Shown: piece after piece, positions 44,038-52,423 of the stretch
Layout of the letters: every line of letters begins with the position of its first letter
Numbering within the stretch: position 1 is the stretch's first letter
From: CAYRFF01 sp964436125
GTDB lineage: Bacteria > Bacteroidota > Bacteroidia > Chitinophagales > Saprospiraceae
Length of the DNA stretch: 64,000 nucleotides
Reading direction: 5' to 3'
Assembly: GCA_964436125.1 (NCBI GenBank)
Contig: CAYTBT010000007.1
Span: 1 to 64,000, forward strand
The notes under the pieces: model-generated
Told to the model about the DNA's origin: nothing
The model's database searches: none
What the model saw: the letters and a program-made list of their open reading frames with translations, nothing else
Made by a program: the position numbers and the translations under genes

Positions 44038-44217
44038 TTAATCTTCATCTTCTTCAAGCATCTCTTCATTGAGAACTTCATAAAGGCCATTTTCAACACG
44101 TTCATAAAAGTCACTTTTTGGGACGTGCATTTTTCTATTCACGGTAGGCAAGAAAATAGTTACTCTGCTCCGTGTTTCTTTAACGATCTTTACCTGAATT
44201 TTTCCCGGTTTCTGCAT
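44038..44217 (-). CDS. 59-residue acidic-tailed micro-protein
   Basis: A short gene read by hand from the minus strand: ATG at 44217, stop TAA at 44040-44038. The protein begins MQKPGKIQVKIVKETRSRVT and ends in a run of Glu/Asp (EEMLEEDED). The N-terminal half is basic with alternating hydrophobic residues (IQVKIV, VTIFLP), suggesting a small beta-rich fold; the C-terminal half is acidic. The family is not recognised. It follows the 69-residue gene by 50 bases on the same strand, and so is likely the last gene of a four-gene operon. The codon pattern and clean start support it as real. Confidence 0.6.
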   Translation of the reverse strand: MQKPGKIQVKIVKETRSRVTIFLPTVNRKMHVPKSDFYERVENGLYEVLNEEMLEEDED

Positions 44218-44267
44218 ATTATGATTGATTTATATGTTTAAAATACTATAAATAAAAACTGAACTAC

Positions 44268-44477
44268 TTAATTGACTTCAGGTGGAGTAGCTTCTACAAA
44301 TTCTTTTCCATCCCACTTTCCGAGCCACTCGCAGTCTTTGCCCACTTTCTGATATGAAAGATACGATCTTTCTGCTGCTTTTTTAGAATCTCGATTAATA
44401 GTTATCGAAAATTGTCCCGTACGGACGTTAAAATAATACTTCCCTTCACCCATCGTAAACTTCTTCTTTGCCGCCAT
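44268..44477 (-). CDS. 69-residue micro-protein
   Basis: A small soluble protein (MAAKKKFTMGEGKYYFNVRT, then GQFSITINRDSKKAAERSYL). The alternating pattern YYFNVRTGQFSITI suggests a beta-hairpin followed by a helix (SKKAAERSYLSYQKV) and a WLGKWDGKEF turn. No family is recognised and no catalytic motif is seen. It begins 22 bases after the racemase-like gene stop and precedes the 59-residue gene by 50 bases, which supports co-transcription. Confidence 0.65.
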   Translation of the reverse strand: MAAKKKFTMGEGKYYFNVRTGQFSITINRDSKKAAERSYLSYQKVGKDCEWLGKWDGKEFVEATPPEVN

Positions 44478-44499
44478 TATACTATCGTCTTTTTTATGA

Positions 44500-45567
44500 T
44501 TAAATAACTTTTTTCTTTACATAATCTGAGCTCAATAAACCGAGAGCTCCCATATATTTTAATTTAAATTTCATCGTATCGCCTACCTGGTAATTATCCT
44601 GTGACTTTACTTCAACAACAAGCATATCGGAGCTTGCATCCATAATCTCTACATCATTATTGATCGGGATGAGATAATTGGGCGAGATATCCAGCAGGCC
44701 GATATCTAGAATTGCCCTGTGACTGTGCTTGCCATAATCATCGGAATTCACTTCTTTTAATTTTCCCTGAGGGTTTTCAGCAAGAGTACCTATCGGCACC
44801 TTGGGCTTTTCTGTAAGTTCTATGATATTTGCCTCGAGCTCAAGTACATTATCATACATTCCGTCAAATACCTTTCCCGTAAACAGGTTCAGTCCGAAAT
44901 ATAGGGTTTCACCGACGCGGAAATGATTGATTGCAGCCGGTAGTTGTTTATTCAGGAGGAGTGGGATAGTTACGGATGTTCCACCGGTAACCCAGGGTAT
45001 CTCGACTTCAAAGGTTGCTTCAATCAACTGCTTATATAGACTGAGTTGAATGAGCTTGTCCTGCGATGGCATCACGCCGTTGAGGCAATTGAGATTGGTG
45101 CCTATTCCTGCCACTTTAATATGCGGCAATTCAAATATGGCCTTGTAAAAGCCGATAAGATCCGAGCCCATAATCCCTTCCCGTAGATCTCCGAGTTCTA
45201 TCATAATGATAACTCGATGTTCTTTTCCTTGTCTCTGCGCTTCATCAGATAGGAGTTTAATAGTCTCACTTTCGGAATTGAAGCTCACATCAGCATATCG
45301 CACGATATCCTTGATGATATCTTGAGATGGTGGTTTTATATAGACTGTCTGGACATCAGGACGCAAGTCTTTAATCGTTCTTAAATTGGATAGGCGTGAG
45401 TCACATATTTCCTTTATCGGGAGCTTAAGTAGCTCATTGAGAAATAATTTATTGCCACAAAGGAGTTTTGATACAATTGCCCAGTCAACCTCGTTCTCCT
45501 TGAATATAGTGTTGAGAAATTTAAAGTTGCTTGCAAGCTTTTCCCTGTTCAGCGTAATCTGTGCCAT
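44500..45567 (-). CDS. Alanine/ornithine racemase family PLP enzyme
   Basis: A 355-residue PLP-dependent enzyme of the fold-III (alanine racemase-like) group, closest in layout to ornithine racemase-type members. The likely PLP lysine is in WAIVSKLLCGN (about residue 34). The barrel is followed by the expected blocks VIIMIELGDLREGIM, VAGIGTNLNCLNGV, WVTGGTSVTIPLLL, and HFRVGETLYFG, which closes the active site. A C-terminal beta domain (about 235-355) is present. The amino-acid substrate is not certain. It lies between a GNAT acetyltransferase gene (41 bases upstream) and two micro-protein genes. Confidence 0.85.
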   Translation of the reverse strand: MAQITLNREKLASNFKFLNTIFKENEVDWAIVSKLLCGNKLFLNELLKLPIKEICDSRLSNLRTIKDLRPDVQTVYIKPPSQDIIKDIVRYADVSFNSESETIKLLSDEAQRQGKEHRVIIMIELGDLREGIMGSDLIGFYKAIFELPHIKVAGIGTNLNCLNGVMPSQDKLIQLSLYKQLIEATFEVEIPWVTGGTSVTIPLLLNKQLPAAINHFRVGETLYFGLNLFTGKVFDGMYDNVLELEANIIELTEKPKVPIGTLAENPQGKLKEVNSDDYGKHSHRAILDIGLLDISPNYLIPINNDVEIMDASSDMLVVEVKSQDNYQVGDTMKFKLKYMGALGLLSSDYVKKKVI

Positions 45568-45608
45568 AGATATACCTTATCGTCTTAATTAAATATCCTT
45601 CCGAAATC

Positions 45609-46118
45609 TTATTTTTCCGTTGAGGATAATTCTTCGACTCTATTTTGCTTTGTTCCCTTGTCCTTAGGTCTCTGCTTGTATCGCATTTCCAGATACTTAT
45701 TGGTAAAACCGAGCTTTTCATAAAGAAACTTAGCCGGATTCTGAGGCTCCACATGAAGAGCGATGTCTCCGATTGCTTGTTTTATCGCTTCCTTCATGAT
45801 TTTCTTGCCGAGTCCTTGTCCTCTAGTGTCTTCATGAACTGCGATGTAAACCAATATATTTTCCGGTATATAGCCAGACATTCCCGTGCGATTGACAACC
45901 GTTGCACCGACAACTTTCTTGCCCTCAGTCGCAGCGATGATAAATCCACCATGCGATGGAATTTCTTTCAAGGCATAATCCATTGCCTTTAAGATATGCT
46001 CCTTTGGGTCGCCATATTCTCCCAGTTGCTCATAAAGGAAATCAAGGATGCTCTCTTTGACAAAATAGGGGGGCTTATTGAAAGAATTGAACGTTTCAAT
46101 CGTGATATTAGAAGGCAT
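45609..46118 (-). CDS. GNAT family N-acetyltransferase
   Basis: A 169-residue acetyl-CoA-dependent acetyltransferase. The core shows GGFIIAATEGKKVVGATVVNRTG (strands 2-3), ILVYIAVHEDTRGQGLGKKIMKEAIKQA with the R-x-x-G-x-G/A acetyl-CoA-binding loop (RGQGLG), and LHVEPQNPAKFLYEKLGFTNKYLEMRY (strand 5 to the end). A charged tail of about 20 residues follows. The acceptor is unknown. It is the first gene of the putative operon with the racemase-like enzyme; an amino acid or small amine would be a reasonable target (inference). Confidence 0.87.
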   Translation of the reverse strand: MPSNITIETFNSFNKPPYFVKESILDFLYEQLGEYGDPKEHILKAMDYALKEIPSHGGFIIAATEGKKVVGATVVNRTGMSGYIPENILVYIAVHEDTRGQGLGKKIMKEAIKQAIGDIALHVEPQNPAKFLYEKLGFTNKYLEMRYKQRPKDKGTKQNRVEELSSTEK

Positions 46119-46276
46119 ATTTTTGTTGAAAATTTCTGAATTGAGTGTGATACCTGTCGCAATTATATAATTGACAATACTTTGTAATTGACCATTTAAA
46201 CGATACTTGTGAGCAAATTGTTTTAAAAAATTACGATTTATTCTTGAATTAAGGCTTAAAACGAGCCGCTGGACGG

Positions 46277-46732
46277 CTAGCGCTTGAAAGTCTGCGGTAT
46301 TTTGGTGTTGAGAATGATGAGATTGGAGCTCGCTTTGGCTTTAAGTTCATTGTCCTGGAGTAAGTTGACTTCAACGTGAATTATGCGCTTTCCGTGCCGG
46401 AGTACAGTGCTCTTTACATAGACATCTGAACGACTACTGGCAGGCCGCAAGAAATCTACATTTAAGTTCAGAGAGGTGTAAAAATACTCTTTCTGTAAAG
46501 TGTAAACGCCTATACCTGCTACTTCATCCATCATACCTGCAATGACTCCGCCGTGGAGTATGCCCGCTGGATTTAACATGTCGTCCCTGATGGGAAATTT
46601 TATCTCTGCTTTCCCCTCTGAAACAGTAACTAATTCTCCATTGAGCCAGTGCATATAAGGAGACGGACTCACTTCTTTTCCACTTTTTCCTATAAGCTTC
46701 CGCAAATTTTTTATGTGTGCATTCTCTGACAT
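46277..46732 (-). CDS. PaaI-type hotdog-fold thioesterase
   Basis: A 151-residue acyl-CoA thioesterase-like protein of the PaaI/YiiD-type hotdog family. The hallmark HGGVIAGMMDEVAGIGVYTL (Asn/His-Gly-Gly with the downstream acidic residue) is at about 60-80, and SLNLNVDFLRPAS follows as expected. Family members hydrolyse small or aromatic acyl-CoA; the substrate here cannot be told. It is oriented like the GNAT gene but separated from it by 158 bases. Confidence 0.88.
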   Translation of the reverse strand: MSENAHIKNLRKLIGKSGKEVSPSPYMHWLNGELVTVSEGKAEIKFPIRDDMLNPAGILHGGVIAGMMDEVAGIGVYTLQKEYFYTSLNLNVDFLRPASSRSDVYVKSTVLRHGKRIIHVEVNLLQDNELKAKASSNLIILNTKIPQTFKR

Positions 46733-46985
46733 AACTTACTCTGTGTTTTACTTTATCTGATTATCAATTCAGCTCAATCTTATGAATAGTGTTTCCCTCA
46801 CAGTAGTTTACAGAGATATTCTTTTTCAGATCTCATTTTTTCTCCTATTCATTCAAGCGGACCTTAATTATATGTTGTGAGCATTATGATTAAGCTATGA
46901 TAGCGGAATCCACGGCTTAGGATTTCTATTGAAAGCAATAAGAGAATTTACGAGCACAAATTTTCATGCTTTCATCCTTGAAGCG

Positions 46986-46993
46986 TACATTTG
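46986..46993 (+). promoter_or_regulatory. argS promoter -7 element
   Basis: TACATTTG matches TAnnTTTG exactly and lies 19 bases before ATG 47013. The -33 region is weak. It probably drives the argS-glnS-pyrR-pyrB operon. Confidence 0.5.
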
Positions 46994-47012
46994 TATCTGA
47001 TAAGTGAATAAT

Positions 47013-48872
47013 ATGAATTTAAAAGAACAATTACTTGCCGGAATATCGGAGTGTTTAGGGAATAGCTATAACTGGGATGGAAATGCAGGAGACCTTGAGC
47101 TCGAGTTGACCAATAAGGAATATAAGGGCGACTTTACATTTGTAGTTTTTCCTTACTTGCGGTATGCAAGGACTGCGCCGGAGAAACTCGCTACAGATAT
47201 CGGTACGTGGCTGGTCGATAATATAGAAATCGTAGAAACTTTTAACGTCGTTAAAGGTTTTCTGAATATCGAGCTGTCAGATCTAGGATGGCATCAATAT
47301 TTGATGGCGGCCAGGGAAGATAAATTGCAGGTAAAAACTGACAAGCCGGAGAAAATAATTGTTGAATTCTGTTCCCCCAATACCAATAAGCCCCTCCACC
47401 TCGGTCATATCAGGAATATCCTGCTGGGGGATTCTCTGGCTCGGATTCTGGAATCAGTCGGCCATGAGGTTATTAAAACACAGATCATTAACGATAGAGG
47501 AATTGCAATATGCAAGAGTATGCTTGCCTGGATAAAATGGGGAAAGGAGAAAACTCCTGACAGCACAAGAATCAAAGGCGATCATTTTATCGGTAAATTT
47601 TATGTGCTATTTGATAAGAAATTCAATGCAGAGTATGCGCAATGGCAGGAAGGAGATAAAGCCCGGGAAATATACGCTGAGAAACATCGCGAAGATGAAG
47701 AGCTAGCTGCATTTTTCTCACGATATAAGAATAGCTATTTTAACGAGCATTCAGTCTTGGGAGGAGAAGCGCGCGATTTGCTCTTGAAATGGGAAGACGA
47801 TGATCCCGAGGTGATGCAAGTGTGGAGAATGATGAACGAGTGGGGCATTGAGGGATTTGAAGAGACATTTGAGAGTCTGAATGTAGAATTTGATAAAAAT
47901 TACTATGAATCCGAGACATATCTCATAGGAAAAGATATCGTATTGAAGGGAGAGCGCGATGGAGTATTTGAAAAGCATGCTGATGGTTCAATATGGGTAG
48001 ATCTGAAGGATAAAGGGCTCGATGAGAAGATTTTATTGCGGGCGGATGGCACTTCACTTTATATAACACAGGATATAGGAACCGCTCAGCTGCGATATGA
48101 GGACTATGGGATGAATCGGATGATTTATGTCGTCGGAGACGAGCAGGAATATCATTTCCAGGCCTTATTTGCTAGTCTGGAGAAGCTGGGAGTATCTTAT
48201 GCTGAAGGACTTTACAATCTAGCTTATGGCATGGTGGATCTTCCGAGTGGAAAGATGAAATCAAGGGAAGGGAATGTCGTCGATGCGGATGATTTAATAG
48301 AAGAGGTGAGAAAGGCTGTTCTTGCCAATGCTCAAGAGCGCGGTGAGCTAGATGAGCTGACTCCCGAAGAGCATGAAAGTGTAATCAGAAATCTTGCATT
48401 GGGAGCACTCAAATTCTTTATCATACAGGTGAATCCACGCAGAAGGATGTTATATGATCCACAGCAGTCTGTCGATCTGCACGGGCATACGGGACCTTAT
48501 GTGCAGAATGCTTATGTGAGGATAAAGTCACTTTTGCGCAAGCGAGAAGAGAGCGATTTGCGAAAGCTAAAAGGTGAGAAAATTGGGCTTGAAGAAATAG
48601 AGATTAATGCGTATGAACGCAGCTTGCTCTTAAATCTTCACGAGACTACAGAAAGAATCATGGTGGCGGCCGAGGAATACAATCCGGCATATATTGCCGA
48701 TCAGGCGTATCAAATTGCCAAGTCCTTTCACCGATTTTATCACGAAGTGCCTATATTGAGGTCGGAGAGCCCGGCAGTGTTGCAATATAGGTTGAGTTTA
48801 TGTCGTGTTACAGCGGAACACCTGAAACATCTGTTTAAACTTATTAATGTGGATATGCCGGAGCGCATGTAA
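47013..48872 (+). CDS. argS: Arginyl-tRNA synthetase
   Basis: A class I synthetase of 619 residues that charges tRNA-Arg. ATG 47013 (MNLKEQLLAGISEC) is favoured; a GTG at 47004 lies only three codons upstream. It has the Arg-specific N-terminal domain (about 1-105), the HIGH motif in SPNTNKPLHLGHIRNILLGD (about 117-136), MVDLPSGKMKSREGNVV as the KMSKS-type loop (about 410-425), and a C-terminal DALR anticodon-binding domain (VQNAYVRIKSLLRK on). The length is at the upper end for the family. glnS follows after 7 bases. Confidence 0.96.
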   Translation: MNLKEQLLAGISECLGNSYNWDGNAGDLELELTNKEYKGDFTFVVFPYLRYARTAPEKLATDIGTWLVDNIEIVETFNVVKGFLNIELSDLGWHQYLMAAREDKLQVKTDKPEKIIVEFCSPNTNKPLHLGHIRNILLGDSLARILESVGHEVIKTQIINDRGIAICKSMLAWIKWGKEKTPDSTRIKGDHFIGKFYVLFDKKFNAEYAQWQEGDKAREIYAEKHREDEELAAFFSRYKNSYFNEHSVLGGEARDLLLKWEDDDPEVMQVWRMMNEWGIEGFEETFESLNVEFDKNYYESETYLIGKDIVLKGERDGVFEKHADGSIWVDLKDKGLDEKILLRADGTSLYITQDIGTAQLRYEDYGMNRMIYVVGDEQEYHFQALFASLEKLGVSYAEGLYNLAYGMVDLPSGKMKSREGNVVDADDLIEEVRKAVLANAQERGELDELTPEEHESVIRNLALGALKFFIIQVNPRRRMLYDPQQSVDLHGHTGPYVQNAYVRIKSLLRKREESDLRKLKGEKIGLEEIEINAYERSLLLNLHETTERIMVAAEEYNPAYIADQAYQIAKSFHRFYHEVPILRSESPAVLQYRLSLCRVTAEHLKHLFKLINVDMPERM

Positions 48873-48879
48873 AAGAGAA

Positions 48880-50571
48880 ATGAAAAATATGGCTGAAGAG
48901 AAAGAAAAGAGCTTAAATTTTATTGAGGAAATCATTGAAGCAGACCTTAAGACAGGGAAGCACGAGGAGATCATAACGCGCTTTCCCCCGCATCCCAATG
49001 GCTATCTACACATAGGGCATGCCAAGGCAATTTGCTTAAACTTTGGGCTCACGGAAATCTATGGAGGAGAAACTAACCTGAGATTTGACGATACTAATCC
49101 CACTACAGAGGGCGAGGAGTATATCGAAGCGATTAAAAGGGATATAGAGTGGCTCGGCTTTACCTGGGATAGGGAATGTTATGCCTCAGATTACTTTGAT
49201 GAGTTATATGAAATGGCAATCAAGCTCATTAAAGATGGAAAAGCTTATGTGGATGAGTCGGACTTTGATACTATCAATGAAATGAAAGGTGATACTAGTA
49301 AACCCGGTGTTGAGAGTCCACATCGCGATAGAGATATCGATGAGAATTTACGACTGCTTGAAGAAATGAAAGCGGGAAAGCATCCGGAGGGAAGTATGGT
49401 ACTCCGTGCCAAGATTGATATGAGCTCACCTAATATGCACATGCGTGACCCTATTATGTACAGGATTAAGAAAGAGGCACATATCAGGACCGGAAATAAG
49501 TGGAATATTTATCCGATGTATGACTTTGCTCATGGGCAATCGGATTCTATCGAGCATATAACGCATAGCCTCTGCTCAATTGAATTTGAGAATCATAGGC
49601 CATTGTACAACTGGTTTATTGAGAATCTTGATATCTATCCATCAAGACAGATTGAATTTGCTCGCCTACATCTCAGTTATACCGTCGTCAGTAAACGGAA
49701 ACTCCTACAGCTCGTTAATGAAGGATATGTCGATGGCTGGGATGATCCGCGCATGCCGACGATCACAGGAATGAGGCGACGTGGCTATACTCCGGAAGCT
49801 ATCAGAGATTTCTGTGATAGGATAGGCTTGACCAAGCGAGAGAATATGATCGATTATTCCCTTCTTGAGTATAGCGTCAGAGATCAATTGAATGCCGTTG
49901 CACCACGCGTTATGGGTGTAGTTGATCCATTGAAAGTCGTTATTACCAATTATCCCATTGGAAAGGTTGAATACCTTCCTGCGGTAAATAATCCTGAAGA
50001 TGAGGATTCAGGAGTCCGTGAATTGCCATTCAGCAGAGAGATTTATATAGATAGAGCTGATTTTATGGTTGATCCACCGAAAAAGTTTTTCAGATTGCAT
50101 CCCGGAAGCAATACACGACTTAAATCTGCATATATTCTTCATTGTGAAGGGTATAAAGAAGGTGAAGATGGCGATGTCGAAGAGATTTATTGTACTTATT
50201 ATCCGGACAGCAAGAGCGGGTCAGATAATTCCGGGATAAAGGCACGCGGCACACTTCACTGGGTATCTGCAGAGCACAGCATCCCGGTTGAATTAAGGAT
50301 GTACGATCGATTGTTTACCGATCCATTTCCCGATGGACACGCAGACAAGGATTTTAAGGAGTTTATCAATGAAGATAGCCTCCATGTCAAGACAAATAGC
50401 CGGGTGGAACCATCATTGGTCGATGCCGAGGTAGGGCAAGTATTCCAGTTCTTCAGAAGAGGGTATTTTGTGCTCGACAAAGACAGTACTGAAGAACGCT
50501 ATGTTTTTAATCGTACGGTAGCATTAAAAAGCAAGTGGAAAAAGTTAAAGAAACAAAATAAGGGTAAATAA
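48880..50571 (+). CDS. glnS: Glutaminyl-tRNA synthetase
   Basis: A class I synthetase that charges tRNA-Gln directly. ATG 48880 is chosen, 7 bases after the argS stop; ATG 48889 is also possible, and the earlier GTG at 48847 lies inside argS. Motifs are RFPPHPNGYLHIGHAKAICLNFG (HIGH), LRFDDTNP, and VVSKRKLLQLV (KMSKS-type), followed by the beta-barrel anticodon-binding domain. Length is about 563 residues, as usual. The presence of both GltX and GlnS means Gln-tRNA can be made directly rather than by amidotransfer. pyrR begins 10 bases after its stop. Confidence 0.96.
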   Translation: MKNMAEEKEKSLNFIEEIIEADLKTGKHEEIITRFPPHPNGYLHIGHAKAICLNFGLTEIYGGETNLRFDDTNPTTEGEEYIEAIKRDIEWLGFTWDRECYASDYFDELYEMAIKLIKDGKAYVDESDFDTINEMKGDTSKPGVESPHRDRDIDENLRLLEEMKAGKHPEGSMVLRAKIDMSSPNMHMRDPIMYRIKKEAHIRTGNKWNIYPMYDFAHGQSDSIEHITHSLCSIEFENHRPLYNWFIENLDIYPSRQIEFARLHLSYTVVSKRKLLQLVNEGYVDGWDDPRMPTITGMRRRGYTPEAIRDFCDRIGLTKRENMIDYSLLEYSVRDQLNAVAPRVMGVVDPLKVVITNYPIGKVEYLPAVNNPEDEDSGVRELPFSREIYIDRADFMVDPPKKFFRLHPGSNTRLKSAYILHCEGYKEGEDGDVEEIYCTYYPDSKSGSDNSGIKARGTLHWVSAEHSIPVELRMYDRLFTDPFPDGHADKDFKEFINEDSLHVKTNSRVEPSLVDAEVGQVFQFFRRGYFVLDKDSTEERYVFNRTVALKSKWKKLKKQNKGK

Positions 50572-50581
50572 TCAAATAAGA

Positions 50582-51133
50582 ATGACTGGAGAGAAAGTCA
50601 TATTGCAGAAGAAGCGATTTAATCTGACCTTAAAGAGGCTAGCTTACGAATTGATAGAAAAACATAAGGATTTTAAAGATTCTTGTATTCTCGGCATTCA
50701 ACCACGCGGGACAATACTCAGCGATAGGTTAATGGAAATCCTGAGAGCTGAAAAAGAAGGGATTCAAGCGAGATACGGAAAGCTGGACATTACTTTTTTT
50801 CGCGACGATTTCAGAATCCGTAGAGAACCATTAATGGCATCGACAACAGATCTAGAATTTTCTATTGAAGGAAAGCGGCTTATTCTTGTCGATGATGTGC
50901 TATACACAGGACGGACAATTCACGCAGCAATGACGGCAATCCAACAATTTGGTCGCCCCGCGGAGATTGATTTACTCGTCCTGGTTGATCGACGATTCAA
51001 TCGGCATTATCCTATACAACCCGATTATACCGGAATTACGGTAGATTCCCTGGACGAGGCTTATGTGAAAGTATTTTGGTCTGAAGATTATAGAAACGAT
51101 AATATAAAAATATATCCATCGAGAAATGACTGA
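50582..51133 (+). CDS. pyrR: Bifunctional PyrR: pyrimidine regulator / uracil phosphoribosyltransferase
   Basis: A 183-residue type I phosphoribosyltransferase-fold protein. The PRPP-binding loop is RLILVDDVLYTGRTIHAAM, and ILGIQPRGTILSDRL forms the early flexible loop, as in PyrR. FDPxxxxRREPL-type and DRRFNRHYPIQPDYTG segments also match. In Firmicutes, PyrR binds the pyr mRNA leader and attenuates transcription. Here it lies 10 bases after glnS and overlaps pyrB by 8, so no attenuator leader fits just upstream; a pure salvage role or a target elsewhere is possible. Confidence 0.9.
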   Translation: MTGEKVILQKKRFNLTLKRLAYELIEKHKDFKDSCILGIQPRGTILSDRLMEILRAEKEGIQARYGKLDITFFRDDFRIRREPLMASTTDLEFSIEGKRLILVDDVLYTGRTIHAAMTAIQQFGRPAEIDLLVLVDRRFNRHYPIQPDYTGITVDSLDEAYVKVFWSEDYRNDNIKIYPSRND

Positions 51134-52067
51134 TAAAGCGGCAGAACAACTATCTACAGAGCATCTGCTCGGCATTGAAGACTTGAAACGAGCAGATATT
51201 GAGCTTATATTTGAGCTTGCCGATAGGTTTAAAGATGTGATAAATCGCCCGATTAAGAAAGTACCGAGCTTGCGTGATCAAACTATCGCCAATCTCTTTT
51301 TTGAGAATTCTACAAGGACGAAGCTCAGCTTCCAGCTTGCTGAAAAACGTCTATCCGCCGATGTGATTAATTTCAGCGCATCTTCTTCTAGTGTTAAGAA
51401 AGGTGAAACCTTGCTGGATACAGTCAATAATATTCTTTCTATGAAGGTTGATATGATCGTGATGCGACATCCGGCACCCGGCGCCTGTGCATTTTTAGCC
51501 GATCATATTGATGCCAAGATTGTGAATGCCGGTGATGGTACTCATGAACATCCGACCCAGGCATTGCTCGATGCCTATTCAATGAGAGAGAAAATCGGAG
51601 ATCTGAAGGGGAAGCGAGTTGTCATTGTAGGAGATATCTTGCATTCTCGCGTGGCTTTAAGCAATATCTTTTGCTTGCGCAAACTCGGCGCCGATGTGAA
51701 GGTCGCCGGACCGCCGACTTTAATACCGCGGCACATTGAATCGCTCGGTGTCGGTGTGGAATACGATGTGAGAAAAGCCCTTGAATGGGCCGATGTTGCC
51801 AATGTCCTACGCATTCAACTTGAAAGACAGAATGTACGATTCTTCCCGAGCTTGAGAGAGTATAGAATGTTCTACGGCATCGATAAAGAATTGCTGGACT
51901 CATTAAATAATGATCTTACAATAATGCATCCGGGACCGATAAATCGCGGTGTTGAATTGAGTAGCGATGTTGCGGACTCCCGGCAATCTATAATTCTTCA
52001 ACAAGTTGAGAATGGCGTAGCTGTGCGTATGGCTGTCTTGTATCTGCTAGCGGATAGGCGAGCATGA
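51126..52067 (+). CDS. pyrB: Aspartate carbamoyltransferase catalytic subunit
   Basis: The catalytic subunit of the second step of pyrimidine synthesis (carbamoyl phosphate plus aspartate). The carbamoyl-phosphate motif FFENSTRTKLSFQLAEKR is near residue 55, with RHPAPGACAFLA, HPTQALLDAYSM and HPGPINRGVEL also in place. Length of 313 residues is typical of class B/C enzymes without PyrI. No pyrI or pyrC gene follows in the window. It is coupled to pyrR by an 8-base overlap. Confidence 0.96.
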   Translation: MTDKAAEQLSTEHLLGIEDLKRADIELIFELADRFKDVINRPIKKVPSLRDQTIANLFFENSTRTKLSFQLAEKRLSADVINFSASSSSVKKGETLLDTVNNILSMKVDMIVMRHPAPGACAFLADHIDAKIVNAGDGTHEHPTQALLDAYSMREKIGDLKGKRVVIVGDILHSRVALSNIFCLRKLGADVKVAGPPTLIPRHIESLGVGVEYDVRKALEWADVANVLRIQLERQNVRFFPSLREYRMFYGIDKELLDSLNNDLTIMHPGPINRGVELSSDVADSRQSIILQQVENGVAVRMAVLYLLADRRA

Positions 52068-52423
52068 TGAGAAATCGAATTGAGCGATGGATCGGCCCCG
52101 CAGAGTTGAGAAAAGAAGGAATATAAACGACTTACGCAGCGGCTCTATTTAAGACCTATTTCTACCTTGTCCGCCAGTATAGCATTCTATAGTATCGGCA
52201 ATACAAAATCATAAAAACACCTCTGAAGTTTAATTCTGCTGTAGGACTGAATCAAGCTACAGGAATATAGTGCATTTGATTCGGGATAATCGGGTGACGC
52301 CATCGATTGATTGACAAGTTTATGATGCTTTTATTACAGACTACAGACAGACAGCAGAGGGAATAAATGGAGCAAGTATTTACATTTGCCTAAGCGAATG
52401 AATTACTTAATTAAATCAACAAA
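52068..52423 (+). promoter_or_regulatory. Intergenic region with promoter element before the M28 peptidase
   Basis: A 356-base gap. TACATTTG at 52381-52388 matches the -7 consensus TAnnTTTG, 35 bases before ATG 52424. The -33 region is weak. Nothing else was recognised in the gap. Confidence 0.45.
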
